Source: CAWBLP01 sp963789495 (lineage in GTDB: Bacteria; Pseudomonadota; Alphaproteobacteria; Acetobacterales; Acetobacteraceae). From it: a stretch of 64,000 nucleotides of DNA. The notes beneath the pieces were generated by a model. The model had not been told where the DNA came from. It ran no database searches and saw only the letters and a program-made list of their open reading frames with translations. How positions within the stretch are numbered: position 1 is the stretch's first letter; every line of letters begins with the position of its first letter. Both the position numbers and the translations under genes were made by a program. The stretch is taken from the NCBI GenBank assembly GCA_963789495.1, contig CAWBLP010000006.1, positions 177,584 to 241,583 of the forward strand, in the 5' to 3' direction. This document shows, in pieces, positions 15,405-24,465 of this stretch.

Positions 15405-17900
15405 ATGGATGCGCCCGATCGCGCCGTCTCTCCAACTCGCAAGAGCGCCATGTCCCGCATCGCCCTGCCCGCGCAGGATGAAGATGTCGCCTCGCTCCGT
15501 CGCCTGATCGTAGGGAAACTCACCTACGCCATCGGACGCGATCCACTGGTTGCGACCGATCGCGACTGGTACGTCGCCGCCACCCTGGCGGTGCGGGACC
15601 GGATCATCGACCGCTGGCTGCCGACCATGCGCAACGACTACACCAAGAACCGCAAGCGCGTGTACTACCTCTCGCTTGAATTCCTGCTCGGCCGCTTGCT
15701 GCTGGATTCATTGAACAATCTGGGCCTCACCGAGCCAATGCGCATCGCGCTGGCCGAACTCGACGTGGACCTGGAGAGACTGCGGGCGATCGAGCCGGAT
15801 GCCGCGCTGGGCAATGGCGGATTGGGGCGGCTCGCCGCCTGCTTCATGGAAAGCATGGCGAGCCTCGGGATTCCCGCGCATGGCTACGGTATTCGCTACA
15901 ATCACGGCCTGTTCCAGCAGACCATCCGCGACGGCTGGCAGCATGAATACCCGGAGAACTGGCTTTCGTTCGGCAACCCGTGGGAGTTCGAACGCCCGGA
16001 CATCAACTATTCGATCGGCTTTGGCGGCTTCGTCGATCATGTGCGAGGCCCGGACGGTAAGCTGCGGCCGGACTGGCGGCCCAAGGAATCGGTGGTCGCC
16101 ATCGCCTACGACACCGCGGTGGTCGGCTGGCGCGGCCGGCATGTGAACACGCTGCGTCTGTGGTCGGCCCGCGCACCGGATCCGCTGGCGCTGGAAACCT
16201 TCAACCGCGGCGACCATGTCGGCGCCCTGGCGGCACGCGCCCAGGCCAATGCGATCTCGCAGATCCTCTATCCGAGCGACGAAACGCCGGCCGGCCAGGA
16301 ATTGCGACTGCGCCAGGAGTACTTTTTCTCCTCCGCGTCGTTGCAGAACCTGCTGTCGCGGCACATCCGGCAATATGGCGGCCTCAGCAATCTGGCGGAG
16401 AAATGCGCCATCCAGCTCAACGACACCCACCCCGCGATCGTGGTGCCGGAGCTGATGCGCCTGCTGGTGGACGTGCATGGCCTCAACTGGGACCAGGCCT
16501 GGACCACCACCGTCAACACCGTGTCCTACACCAACCACACCCTGCTGCCGGAAGCACTGGAAACCTGGCCGGTGCCGCTGATGGAGCGGCTGCTGCCACG
16601 GCACATGCAGATCATCTACGAGATCAACAAGCTGCATCTCGACCGGCTGACCGCCGCGGCCGAACCCGACGCCCCTGCCTTGTCCGACGTGTCGCTGATC
16701 GACGAGACCGGCGGTCGCCGCGTGCGCATGGGCACGCTCGCCTTCCTCGGCTCGCACAAGGTCAACGGCGTTTCGGCGCTGCATACCGATTTGATGCGCC
16801 AGACCGTGTTCCGTCCGCTGAACCAGCTGTTTCCCGGACGCATCGTCAACAAGACCAACGGCATCACCTTCCGCCGCTGGCTGTTCTCCGCCAATCCCGG
16901 CCTCACCGCCCTGCTGCAGGAAACAATCGGCCCGGAGGTGCTGGACCACGCGGACGCCCTGGAACGACTGGCGCCGCACGCCGACGACACCGCGCTGCAT
17001 GACCGCATGATTGCCATCCGGCGGGCGAACAAGGCGGCACTGGCCCGGCTGATCGCCGACCGCGTGGATATTTCGGTCGACCCGGACGCGCTGTTCGACG
17101 TGCAGATCAAGCGCATCCACGAATACAAGCGCCAGCTGCTGAATATCCTGGAGACGATCGCGCTGTACAACGCGATCCGCGCGCAGCCGACCGGCAATTG
17201 GGTGCCGCGGGTGAAGATCTTCGCCGGCAAGGCGGCGGCCAGCTACCATCGCGCCAAGCTGATCATCAAGCTGATCCACGACGTCGCCCGCGTCGTGAAC
17301 AACGACCCCGCCGTGCACGACATGCTGAAGATCGTGTTCCTGCCGGACTACAATGTCAGCTTGGCCGAGTCGATCATCCCGGCAGCCGATCTGTCCGAAC
17401 AGATCTCGACCGCGGGAATGGAGGCATCCGGCACCGGCAACATGAAGCTGGCGTTGAACGGAGCGCTGACCATCGGCACGCTGGACGGCGCCAACGTGGA
17501 GATCCTCGATCGTGTCGGCGCGGACAACATGTTCATATTCGGCCTCACCACGCCCGAGGTGGAGGAACGCCGCCGCAGCCCGCGCGCGCCCAGCGCGCCG
17601 TCCGCCGCGCTGCAACAGGTGCTGGATGCGGTCGGCTCCGGCGTGTTCTCTCCCGACGAGCCGCATCGCTATCGCGAGCTGCTCGCCGACCTGACCAATG
17701 GCGACTGGTTCATGGTGACGGCGGATTTCAACTCCTACGCCACGGCGCAGCGTTCGGTGGCGGCGCGCTGGCTCGATCGCCCCGCCTGGTGGCGGACCAG
17801 CGTGCTGAACACCGCCCATGTCGGCTGGTTCTCCTCCGATCGCAGCATCCGGGAATACGCCGAGGACATCTGGGGGGTTCCGGTCACCACGCCGACGTAG
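15405..17900 (+). CDS. glgP: Glycogen/maltodextrin phosphorylase
   Basis: 831 residues, the usual length of bacterial glycogen phosphorylases (815-840), a cytoplasmic GT35 enzyme that releases glucose 1-phosphate from alpha-1,4-glucans. Conserved stretches include YYLSLEFLLGR and LGNGGLGRLAACFMES in the N-terminal half, KIHEYKRQLLN-type sequence (IKRIHEYKRQ) in the middle, and the pyridoxal-phosphate site EASGTGNMKLALNGALTIGT near residue 675, with the lysine in NMKLALNG. The start ATG 15405 follows AAGGA; MSRIALP at 15450 is a possible later start. No other glycogen gene is adjacent, so it appears as a single-gene unit. Confidence 0.95.
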   Translation: MDAPDRAVSPTRKSAMSRIALPAQDEDVASLRRLIVGKLTYAIGRDPLVATDRDWYVAATLAVRDRIIDRWLPTMRNDYTKNRKRVYYLSLEFLLGRLLLDSLNNLGLTEPMRIALAELDVDLERLRAIEPDAALGNGGLGRLAACFMESMASLGIPAHGYGIRYNHGLFQQTIRDGWQHEYPENWLSFGNPWEFERPDINYSIGFGGFVDHVRGPDGKLRPDWRPKESVVAIAYDTAVVGWRGRHVNTLRLWSARAPDPLALETFNRGDHVGALAARAQANAISQILYPSDETPAGQELRLRQEYFFSSASLQNLLSRHIRQYGGLSNLAEKCAIQLNDTHPAIVVPELMRLLVDVHGLNWDQAWTTTVNTVSYTNHTLLPEALETWPVPLMERLLPRHMQIIYEINKLHLDRLTAAAEPDAPALSDVSLIDETGGRRVRMGTLAFLGSHKVNGVSALHTDLMRQTVFRPLNQLFPGRIVNKTNGITFRRWLFSANPGLTALLQETIGPEVLDHADALERLAPHADDTALHDRMIAIRRANKAALARLIADRVDISVDPDALFDVQIKRIHEYKRQLLNILETIALYNAIRAQPTGNWVPRVKIFAGKAAASYHRAKLIIKLIHDVARVVNNDPAVHDMLKIVFLPDYNVSLAESIIPAADLSEQISTAGMEASGTGNMKLALNGALTIGTLDGANVEILDRVGADNMFIFGLTTPEVEERRRSPRAPSAPSAALQQVLDAVGSGVFSPDEPHRYRELLADLTNGDWFMVTADFNSYATAQRSVAARWLDRPAWWRTSVLNTAHVGWFSSDRSIREYAEDIWGVPVTTPT

Positions 17901-18483
17901 CGGCCCCGGGCCGCAGATCGTCGCGCACACCGTCACCCAGACCGTCCGATGGCTTGAGCCGCGGGACCCAGCTGACCAGGCCAGCCGGGGCAGACGGTCG
18001 CCAAACCGTCCGCTTTCCGCCATCCTGGCCGAGCTCTGACCGGGCCATCTACCCGCGGAAGGTCATGCAGCACGTGCTGCGCGACCCGATCGTTCGGGGG
18101 TAGATGGACGGGTCAAGCCCTGCCAAGACGGAAACCACCCTGGCTGTGACGGAACCGGATCCCGCCACCACACACCCGCCCACACCCTTGCGGTCGCGCT
18201 CCCGGCTGACCATTTGGACGCCTGCTACAATACGATCCGGGCCCCTCTGGCAGGACGTCGGCGCAGGCCGGCTAACCTTGCGATGTCGGATCACCGCACG
18301 GCATGCGGCGATCGATCAGGCCCAATTCAAGCCATCCATCGCTTCCCCGTGCGTCGTCCGATGACCCACGCTGGAGAACGATTGCGATGCCCCGCCACCC
18401 CGATCCCGCCACCGCAAGCCGGCTTCTGACGCGAGCGCGACCCCTCCTTTCGCCCGCCGGCCGAACCGCCGCGCGAGGCTGAG
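17901..18483. other. Intergenic region with a REP-like element and nested palindromes
   Basis: No gene is supported in these 583 bases. Immediately after glgP is a GC-rich inverted repeat (17901-17915) without a T run. At about 18037-18129 there is an imperfect inverted repeat (GGGCCATCTACCC against GGGTAGATGGACGGGTC) enclosing a perfect 14-bp palindrome GCAGCACGTGCTGC at 18067-18080. The right arm continues as GGGTCAAGCCCTGCCAAGACG, related to the REP-like element at 32873-32984. Confidence 0.6.
18081..18129 (-). repeat. REP-like element, copy 1
   Basis: Read on the minus strand this copy runs CGTCTTGGCAGGGCTTGACCC, then CATCTACC and CGAACGATCGGGTCG. The same blocks, in order, occur in the copy at 32,936-32,984 (CGTCATGGCCTGGATTGACCC, GATCCACAC, GAACGATCGGATCG), so the two are clearly related over about 48 bases. 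Confidence 0.7.
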
Positions 18484-19233
18484 ATGGAGTGGCTGACCGA
18501 CCCTCAGCTCTGGGCTGGCCTGCTGACGCTGACCGCGCTGGAGATCGTGCTCGGGATCGACAACCTCGTCTTCATCGCCGTCCTGGTCACCCGCGTGCGC
18601 CCCGAGCACCAGCCAATGGCGCGCCGGCTCGGCCTCGGCCTGGCGCTCGGCACAAGGCTGGCCCTGCTCGCCGGTATCAGCTGGATCGCCCGTCTGACCG
18701 AACCGGTGCTGACCGTCGCCGGGCACGGCTTCTCCTGGCGCGACCTGATCATGATCGGCGGCGGACTGTTCCTGGTCTACAAGGGCACCACCGAAATCCA
18801 CAGCCGGGTGGAAGGCGAGGCCCATACCGCCAGCGCCGCCCCCGGCCATTCCGCGCTCGCCGGCGTGGTGCTGCAGATCGCGCTCCTGGACATCGTGTTC
18901 TCGCTGGACAGCGTCATCACTGCAGTCGGCATGGTGAGCGAGCTGCCGGTGATGGTCGCCGCCGTGGTGATCGCGGTCGGCGTCATGCTGCTGGCCGCCG
19001 GCCCGACCGCCGCCTTCGTCGAGCGCCATCCCACCGTCAAGATGCTGGTGTTCTCGTTCCTGCTGCTGATCGGCATGACGCTGCTGGCCGACGGCTTCGG
19101 CATGCACGTGCCGAAGGGCTACATCTACGCCGCGATCGGCTTCTCGGCCGGCGTGGAACTGCTCAATCAACTCGCCGGCCGACGCCAGCGGCGGCGCGAC
19201 ACGGCCCCCTCCATCACGCGGCATCCATCATGA
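18484..19233 (+). CDS. TerC family integral membrane protein
   Basis: 249 residues, about seven membrane helices. The sequence has the TerC hallmarks: ALEIVLGIDNLVFIAVL near residue 20 and DIVFSLDSVITAVGM near residue 140, each with a conserved acidic residue inside a helix. TerC proteins are linked to tellurite resistance in some operons and to manganese export in others; here there are no ter genes nearby, so metal-ion transport is the more general guess. ATG 18484 is preceded by GAGG. The gene overlaps the next one by four bases. Confidence 0.9.
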   Translation: MEWLTDPQLWAGLLTLTALEIVLGIDNLVFIAVLVTRVRPEHQPMARRLGLGLALGTRLALLAGISWIARLTEPVLTVAGHGFSWRDLIMIGGGLFLVYKGTTEIHSRVEGEAHTASAAPGHSALAGVVLQIALLDIVFSLDSVITAVGMVSELPVMVAAVVIAVGVMLLAAGPTAAFVERHPTVKMLVFSFLLLIGMTLLADGFGMHVPKGYIYAAIGFSAGVELLNQLAGRRQRRRDTAPSITRHPS

Positions 19234-19559
19234 GTGGAACCGGTATGACCAAACAGACTCAGAACTCGACGCAGGACGACCCGCATCTGCAGCGCCTGTT
19301 GAATGCCCTGCCGAAGCCGGCCAAGCGGTCCTATCTCTGGCTGGTGCAGCCGCAGGCGAAATGGGTGCGCATCCCGCTGGCCTGCGCCCTGATGGCAGGC
19401 GGCGTGTTCGGCTTCCTCCCGGTGCTCGGCTTCTGGATGGTCCCGCTCGGCGCCCTGCTGCTGGGCGAGGATATTCCACCGGTCCGCCGCCTCACCTTGC
19501 GCGGGCTGGGGAGCGTGCAGCGCTGGTGGGATGCCCGCCAGGCCCGCCGCAGCCGGTAG
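19230..19559 (+). CDS. Small inner-membrane protein coupled to terC
   Basis: 109 residues. Its ATG at 19230 overlaps the terC stop (ATGA), so the two are translationally coupled. After a polar N-terminal 45 residues come two hydrophobic segments, LACALMAGGVFGFLPVLGFW and MVPLGALLLGEDIP, and a basic C terminus (RR-rich). The GFLPVLGFWMVPLG pattern recurs in short uncharacterised membrane proteins of alphaproteobacteria. The coupling suggests a role beside TerC, perhaps as a small subunit, but that is inference. Confidence 0.75.
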   Translation: MSGTGMTKQTQNSTQDDPHLQRLLNALPKPAKRSYLWLVQPQAKWVRIPLACALMAGGVFGFLPVLGFWMVPLGALLLGEDIPPVRRLTLRGLGSVQRWWDARQARRSR

Positions 19560-19564
19560 CCGCG

Positions 19565-19596
19565 AACCGCCCAACCGCCCAACCGCCCAACCGCCC
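19565..19596. repeat. 8-bp tandem repeat, four units
   Basis: AACCGCCC is repeated four times without interruption in the 58-base gap before htpX. Its length could vary by slippage and alter the spacing upstream of the htpX start. Confidence 0.9.
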
Positions 19597-19617
19597 ATCG
19601 AGACAACAAGCTGTGTC

Positions 19618-20484
19618 ATGGACAACCTGTTTCGTACCTTCCTGCTGATCGCGGCGCTGACCGCCCTGTTCATGGCGATCGGCTACTGGATTTCCGGGCC
19701 GCAAGGCATGGTCATCGCGCTACTGATCGCCGCGGCGATGAACGCGTTCACCTACTGGAACGCGGACCGTGTCGTGCTGTCGATGTACCACGCCCGGGAG
19801 GTGAACGATGCGCAGGCACCCGTGCTGCTGCGGATCGTGCGCGATCTGGCCTCCCGCGCCGGATTGCCGATGCCACGCGTCTACCTGGTCGACAGCGACC
19901 AGCCGAATGCCTTCGCTACCGGGCGCAATCCGGCCCACGCCGCCGTGGCGGTCACCACCGGGCTGCTGCGCGCGCTGTCACAGCGCGAACTGGCGGGCGT
20001 CCTGGCGCATGAGCTGGCCCATGTGAAGCATCGCGACACGCTGACCATGACGATCACCGCGACCCTGGCCGGGGCGATCGGCATGCTGGCGAACTTTCTG
20101 TTCTTCTTCGGCGCCGGCCGCAGCAACGAACGCAACAACCCGCTCGGTGGCGTGGGGGGTCTGCTGGTCATGCTGCTGGCGCCGCTGGCGGCGACCCTGG
20201 TGCAGATGGCGATCTCCCGCACCCGGGAATATGCCGCGGACCGCGCCGGAGCCGAGATCGTCGGCCAGCCGATCTGGCTCGCCCAGGCGTTGGCCCGCAT
20301 CCACGACACCGCGCAACACGTGCCCAATGCCGCGGCAGAGCATAACCCGGCCACCGCGCATCTGTTCATCATCAACCCGCTGAGCGGCGCGCATTTCGGC
20401 AACCTGTTCTCCACCCATCCGCCGGTGGAGGAACGCATCGCCCGGCTCACTGCCATGGCGCGGCCGCGATCGCCCTGGGGCTGA
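19618..20484 (+). CDS. htpX: HtpX-type M48 membrane metalloprotease
   Basis: 288 residues from ATG 19618, matching the family length (280-300); the open frame extends upstream, but only through the octamer repeat. Two N-terminal helices are followed by the zinc motif HELAHVKH (His131, Glu132, His135) and the third ligand in REYAADRAGAE. Further conserved features are DSDQPNAFATG before the motif and STHPPVEERI near the end. HtpX degrades damaged or misfolded inner-membrane proteins and is often heat- or envelope-stress-inducible, but no such promoter is evident. It may be cotranscribed with terC and the small membrane protein. Confidence 0.93.
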   Translation: MDNLFRTFLLIAALTALFMAIGYWISGPQGMVIALLIAAAMNAFTYWNADRVVLSMYHAREVNDAQAPVLLRIVRDLASRAGLPMPRVYLVDSDQPNAFATGRNPAHAAVAVTTGLLRALSQRELAGVLAHELAHVKHRDTLTMTITATLAGAIGMLANFLFFFGAGRSNERNNPLGGVGGLLVMLLAPLAATLVQMAISRTREYAADRAGAEIVGQPIWLAQALARIHDTAQHVPNAAAEHNPATAHLFIINPLSGAHFGNLFSTHPPVEERIARLTAMARPRSPWG

Positions 20485-20520
20485 GCGGCGTTCGAAGCAT
20501 CCGCTCCGGATCGCGGCGCG

Positions 20521-20537
20521 GGCCGAAAAAATCGGCC
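20521..20537. terminator. Weak candidate terminator between convergent htpX and ccmB
   Basis: GGCCGA and TCGGCC pair around a loop of five A residues in the 57-base gap between the two convergent stops. There is no T run on either strand, so it may only be a chance hairpin. Confidence 0.3.
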
Positions 20538-20541
20538 GAGC

Positions 20542-21207
20542 CTACTCGGCGGCACTGCGCAGCGCCGCACCGGCGGCCAACGGGCACAGCGGCAGGGCGG
20601 CCGCGCACATCGCGCCGAGCAGCAGCAGGTGTGGGCGGGGGCTCAGCCCGCCGGATGCGGCGTCGGCCGCGGCGACGCCGAAGATCAGCACCGGCGTGGT
20701 CAGCGGCAGCACCAGCAACGGCAGCAGCACGCCGCCACGCCGCGCGCCCAGCACGATCGCCGCACCGGTGCAGCCCAGCAGCGAGAGCAGCAGCGTGCCG
20801 GGCAGCAGTCCCGCCAGCAGGGGCAGCAGCGCATCCTCCGGCAGACGCAGCATCACCGCCAGCGGCGCCGCGGCGATCAGCAGCGGCAGGCCGGTGACCA
20901 GCCAGTGGGAGGCCGCCTTGGCCGCGGCAATGCCGGCGGCGGGCAGGCCGGACAGCAGCAGGTGATCCAGCGAGCCATCCTCGAAATCCGCGCCGAACAG
21001 CCGGTCGAGCGGCAGCAGCGCAGCCAGCAGCGCACAGACCCAGACGATGCCCGGCGCGATGCGGCCCAACGTCTCGGGTGCCGGGCCGATCGCCAGCGGG
21101 AACAGCGAGGCGGTGACCAGGAAGAACAGCAGCGCCGCCAGCGTATCGGCGCCGTGCCGCAATGACAGGCGGATGTCCCGGCCCATGACGGCGAGGAACC
21201 GACTCAT
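20542..21207 (-). CDS. ccmB: Heme exporter permease CcmB
   Basis: 221 residues from ATG 21207 (MSRFLAVMGRDIRLSLRHGA), the start at which CcmB homology begins; the frame is open further upstream but reads as non-conserved. Six hydrophobic helices follow, with the family motif LFGADFEDGSLDHLLLSGLP between the second and third. CcmB and the ATPase CcmA form the ABC module that releases heme-loaded CcmE during cytochrome c maturation. CcmA normally precedes ccmB in an operon, but here the upstream neighbour is an MFS exporter, so ccmA must lie elsewhere. Confidence 0.88.
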   Translation of the reverse strand: MSRFLAVMGRDIRLSLRHGADTLAALLFFLVTASLFPLAIGPAPETLGRIAPGIVWVCALLAALLPLDRLFGADFEDGSLDHLLLSGLPAAGIAAAKAASHWLVTGLPLLIAAAPLAVMLRLPEDALLPLLAGLLPGTLLLSLLGCTGAAIVLGARRGGVLLPLLVLPLTTPVLIFGVAAADAASGGLSPRPHLLLLGAMCAAALPLCPLAAGAALRSAAE

Positions 21208-21330
21208 GGCGGAGGACGGCACCCGGTCGGCGGGATTCGCAACAATCCGTCCCGCAGGCTGTCGGTCCCTGAGCACGAGGCATCCATGCGAAGTGTGTAC
21301 CGCGGGACAGGCCGAACGGACACCCCGCGG

Positions 21331-22863
21331 CTACAGCCGCCGCACCGGCAGGCTCCAGGCCATCGCCACGATGACGCAGGAGAAGCTCGCCACCAGCAGG
21401 AACACGCCGCGGAACGCCGCCGCGATCTCGCTTTGCACCAGCATGCGGCGTTCGTCGGCCAGGGTCGCCAGCACGCCGGGGCCACGCCGCACCATGTCGA
21501 AGAACAACGTGGCGGTATCGGCGTCGGTCGCCGACAGCACGCCGAACAGCACCGCCCCCGCGCCGGCGGCGCCGAACGCGGAGCCCAGCGAGCGGGACAG
21601 TTGCACCGAGGCGGCGGCGGCGCCGAGCTGGCGCAGACCGGAGACGCTCTGCACGGTGATCTGCGCGGTGATCATGGCGGAGCCCTGGCACAGGCCGCCA
21701 ACCGCCAGGATCCAGCAAAGCTGCGCGCGGCTGAGCTGCGGCGCCCACAGCGCCAGCACGATCAGGCTGCACGCGGTGACGATCAGCCCGAACCCCGGAA
21801 ACACCGCGGTCCGGCCGCTGCGCGAGATCAGCCAGCCGGTCAGCACCGAGCCGGAGCTGACGCTCGCGGTCAGCGGCAGCAGCAACAGGCCAGATTCCGC
21901 CGGCGACGCGCCACCCACCACCTGCAGGTAGATCGGCAGGAAGATGATCAGCGCGGTCAGTGACGCGCCGGAACAGGCCGCCATGACATCGGACCGCCAG
22001 AACGCCGGCTGGCGGAGCAGCGGCAGGGCCAGCAGCGGCGATTTCGCGCGTCGCTGCTGCCACAGCAGCACCGTGAAGGCGGTGCCGGCCACCGCCAGCA
22101 GCAGGGCGACGCGTGGCATCGTCGCGGCATCCAGCCGTTGCAGCTGCGCGACCGCCATCAGCAGCGGCACCACGAAGCTGGTCAGCAGCACCATGCCGAT
22201 CGCGTCGAAGCCCATCCGGCCGCCGCCGCGCAGGCCGTGCGGCAGGCGCATCACCAGCAGCATGGCGACGACGGCGAGCGGCAGATAGGCCAGGAACACG
22301 GCCCGCCAGCCCCATTCCTGGGTCAGCAGTCCGCCGCCGACCGGGCCGAAGGTGGAGCCGGCGACAATGCAGGCGGAGAGATAACCCTGGTAGCTGCCGC
22401 GCTCCCGGGGCGGCACGTTCTCGCCGATCAGCGCCTGGGCCAGCGTCATCAGCCCACCGCCGCCCAAGCCCTGCAGCACGCGCGCCGTCAGCAGGGCGTC
22501 CAGCGTCGGCGCCAGCGCGCACAGCAAGGAAGCGAGCATGAACAGCGCCAGCGACACCAGCATCATGCGCCGGCGGCCGAACAGGTCGGCCAGGCGTCCA
22601 TAGCCGGGCGCCGCCACGGTGCTGGCGATCAGGTTGGCGACGACCACCCAGGACAGGCGCTCCACCTGGCCGAATTCAGCGGCGATCGCCGGCAGCGCGG
22701 TGGCCACCACGGTGCTGTCGGCCGCGGCGAGGAACACCGGCAGCACGATCGGCGGCACCACAAGTTTGAACAGCGTGCCGCCTGACGCGTAAGGCGGATC
22801 GGCGGCCGGAACCGGCTGCTGGTTCACCGGCGGGTTGTTCACTTCTGTCCCGCGTCGCCGCAT
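21331..22863 (-). CDS. DHA2-family (14-TM) multidrug MFS exporter
   Basis: About 510 residues; ATG 22863 is chosen, with GTG 22869 possible. The opening VPPIVLPVFLAAADSTVVATALPAI is the motif of EmrB/QacA-type drug:proton antiporters, in which the acidic residue of helix 1 is conserved. The loop 2-3 motif GRLADLFGRRRMMLVSL and motif C-like GSTFGPVGGGLL are both present. Fourteen helices can be traced. Substrates of this family are diverse drugs, bile salts and dyes. No TetR or MarR regulator and no membrane-fusion partner is adjacent. Confidence 0.9.
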   Translation of the reverse strand: MRRRGTEVNNPPVNQQPVPAADPPYASGGTLFKLVVPPIVLPVFLAAADSTVVATALPAIAAEFGQVERLSWVVVANLIASTVAAPGYGRLADLFGRRRMMLVSLALFMLASLLCALAPTLDALLTARVLQGLGGGGLMTLAQALIGENVPPRERGSYQGYLSACIVAGSTFGPVGGGLLTQEWGWRAVFLAYLPLAVVAMLLVMRLPHGLRGGGRMGFDAIGMVLLTSFVVPLLMAVAQLQRLDAATMPRVALLLAVAGTAFTVLLWQQRRAKSPLLALPLLRQPAFWRSDVMAACSGASLTALIIFLPIYLQVVGGASPAESGLLLLPLTASVSSGSVLTGWLISRSGRTAVFPGFGLIVTACSLIVLALWAPQLSRAQLCWILAVGGLCQGSAMITAQITVQSVSGLRQLGAAAASVQLSRSLGSAFGAAGAGAVLFGVLSATDADTATLFFDMVRRGPGVLATLADERRMLVQSEIAAAFRGVFLLVASFSCVIVAMAWSLPVRRL

Positions 22864-22928
22864 CGCCACCGGCCGCCCCCGGTTCGGCGGGAGCAGAGCC
22901 CAAACCCATACATGCGCTTCCCCCCGCT

Positions 22929-22990
22929 TTGCGCTTTCCCCGGCTTCGCGCTTTCACCAGCTTCGCGTTTCCACCGGCTTCGCGCGCCCG
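22929..22990. repeat. Degenerate short tandem repeat
   Basis: Four imperfect copies of a 16-17 bp unit (GGCTTCGCGCTTTC type) lie between the divergent exporter and DUF169 genes. Confidence 0.7.
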
Positions 22991-23046
22991 GCGAGTAGTG
23001 GCACGATGCGGCGGGCGCCGCCTAGGGGCGGCTTGGGAGGAATGCC

Positions 23047-23862
23047 ATGAACGACGCACCCACTCTGACCGACACGCCACAGCTGAGCGGCAAGGCGATC
23101 GCCGACCTCGCCGAACAGCTCAACCAGTTGCTGCGGCTGCGCACCTTCCCGATCGGCATGAAGCTGTTCGAGGATGTGGAGGAGATGGCCCGCGTCCCCG
23201 GGCTGCGCCGGCCGCAAAAGGGCAAGACCTTCTCCACCTGCCAGCTGGTGACGCAGTCCCGCATGGCTGGGTTCACACTGGGCATCACCACGGAGAACGT
23301 GCCGCCGTTTTCCAGCTGCTCCAGCGTGATCGGGCTGGATGCACCCGGAGAGATCTACACCTCGGGCCGCAAGATGGAGGGCGTTTGGTTCGAGAACCGC
23401 GAGGCCTCGGCCGCACACCAGGCCGGCATGTCGCGCGTGCCGCCGGGGCGCTACCACGGCCTGGCGATCTCGCCGCTGCGGACGGCGCGGCTGGACCCGC
23501 CGGATGTCTGCCTGTTCTACGGCAATCCGGCGCAGATGATCCTGTTCATCAACGGGCTGCAGTGGAAGAACTACCGCCGTTACGACTTCAGCATCACCGG
23601 CGAGAGCGCCTGCGCCGATTCCTGGGGCCATGCGCTGAAGACCCGCGAGGTGAGCCTGTCGATCCCGTGCTACGCGGAACGGCGTTACGGCGGCGTCGCG
23701 GATGACGAGATGCTGATGGCCTGCGCTCCGGAGGATCTGTTGCGGGCGGTGACCGGGCTGCAGGGCCTGTCGAAGTCAGGGCTGCGCTACCCGATCATGC
23801 CGTTCGGTCCGCAGGCGGAACCCGCGGAAGGCATGGCAAAGAGCTACGCGGGAAAGAGCTGA
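23047..23862 (+). CDS. DUF169 domain protein
   Basis: 271 residues from ATG 23047, preceded by a strong GGGAGGAA. The family pattern is clear: LRTFPIGMKLF near the N terminus, FSTCQLVTQSR with a conserved Cys, a central LFYGNPAQMILFINGL and ESACADSWGHA, with SIPCYAERRYGG towards the end. DUF169 proteins are widespread in bacteria and archaea and several cysteines are conserved, which suggests a metal or redox function, but none has an established role known to me. No operon partner is evident. Confidence 0.85.
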   Translation: MNDAPTLTDTPQLSGKAIADLAEQLNQLLRLRTFPIGMKLFEDVEEMARVPGLRRPQKGKTFSTCQLVTQSRMAGFTLGITTENVPPFSSCSSVIGLDAPGEIYTSGRKMEGVWFENREASAAHQAGMSRVPPGRYHGLAISPLRTARLDPPDVCLFYGNPAQMILFINGLQWKNYRRYDFSITGESACADSWGHALKTREVSLSIPCYAERRYGGVADDEMLMACAPEDLLRAVTGLQGLSKSGLRYPIMPFGPQAEPAEGMAKSYAGKS

Positions 23863-24465
23863 CCCACCCTCCGCGGCGGGGGCATGAGGCCGGCTGGCAT
23901 GCCTCCACCCCGGAGCGCCACCGTCGCGAAGCGGGCGGCATAGTCTGCATGTCCACGCGACCAAGCGCCTGCGGGCGCTGCTCCGCGGGGCGAGTGGCAC
24001 GGCGACACGGCAGTGTGAACAGGCGGCGCGGCCGGAGAATGGTGCACGGCTATGGACCCGGTGGCCAGGCGCGACGGTGCAGCGGCTGGAAGGTGCGGCC
24101 GGAATGGTCAGCCCGGCTGCGCGCTCCATGCGTGCGATGCAGATGCAGCTCGACCCAATCACGCCGCGCCAAAAGGCACTTCCTGCCTCGGCGGCACTTG
24201 CATACACAGCTGTCCATAGCCAGATAATTCTTCCGATTCAGCCCACATTCTGGAAATTTTCTTGGCAGGTCTGGCCGTCGCCACACAGCCGATGTCGGAC
24301 CTGGTGTGCGGTCGTTGGAGCTGCTCGGGACCGCGCGAGCCTTGGGGTGAGACAAGTCCGCAGCGGCATGCCAGCGTCATCGTTGCCACATTTCCACACC
24401 CGGCATGCCTGCCTCGGCCGCAACCCGCGCGTCCGAAGCCATGCCCTCGGCGAAAGGACTTTGCC
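23863..24465. other. Intergenic region, no gene supported
   Basis: These 600 bases separate the DUF169 gene from the small gene pair. Open frames on both strands are Arg/Cys-rich and have no motifs. The segment 24196-24270 is noticeably richer in A and T than its surroundings (for example AGATAATTCTTCCGATTC) and is the likeliest place for the promoter of the downstream pair, but I see no firm -35/-10 match. Confidence 0.4.

Noticed and set aside
15708..18023. Minus-strand open frame of 771 codons
   Set aside because: Antisense to glycogen phosphorylase and into the repeat-bearing spacer; no motifs.
20447..22522. Minus-strand open frame of 691 codons spanning ccmB and the MFS gene
   Set aside because: Out of frame with both genes, which have recognisable families; Arg/Ala-rich shadow.
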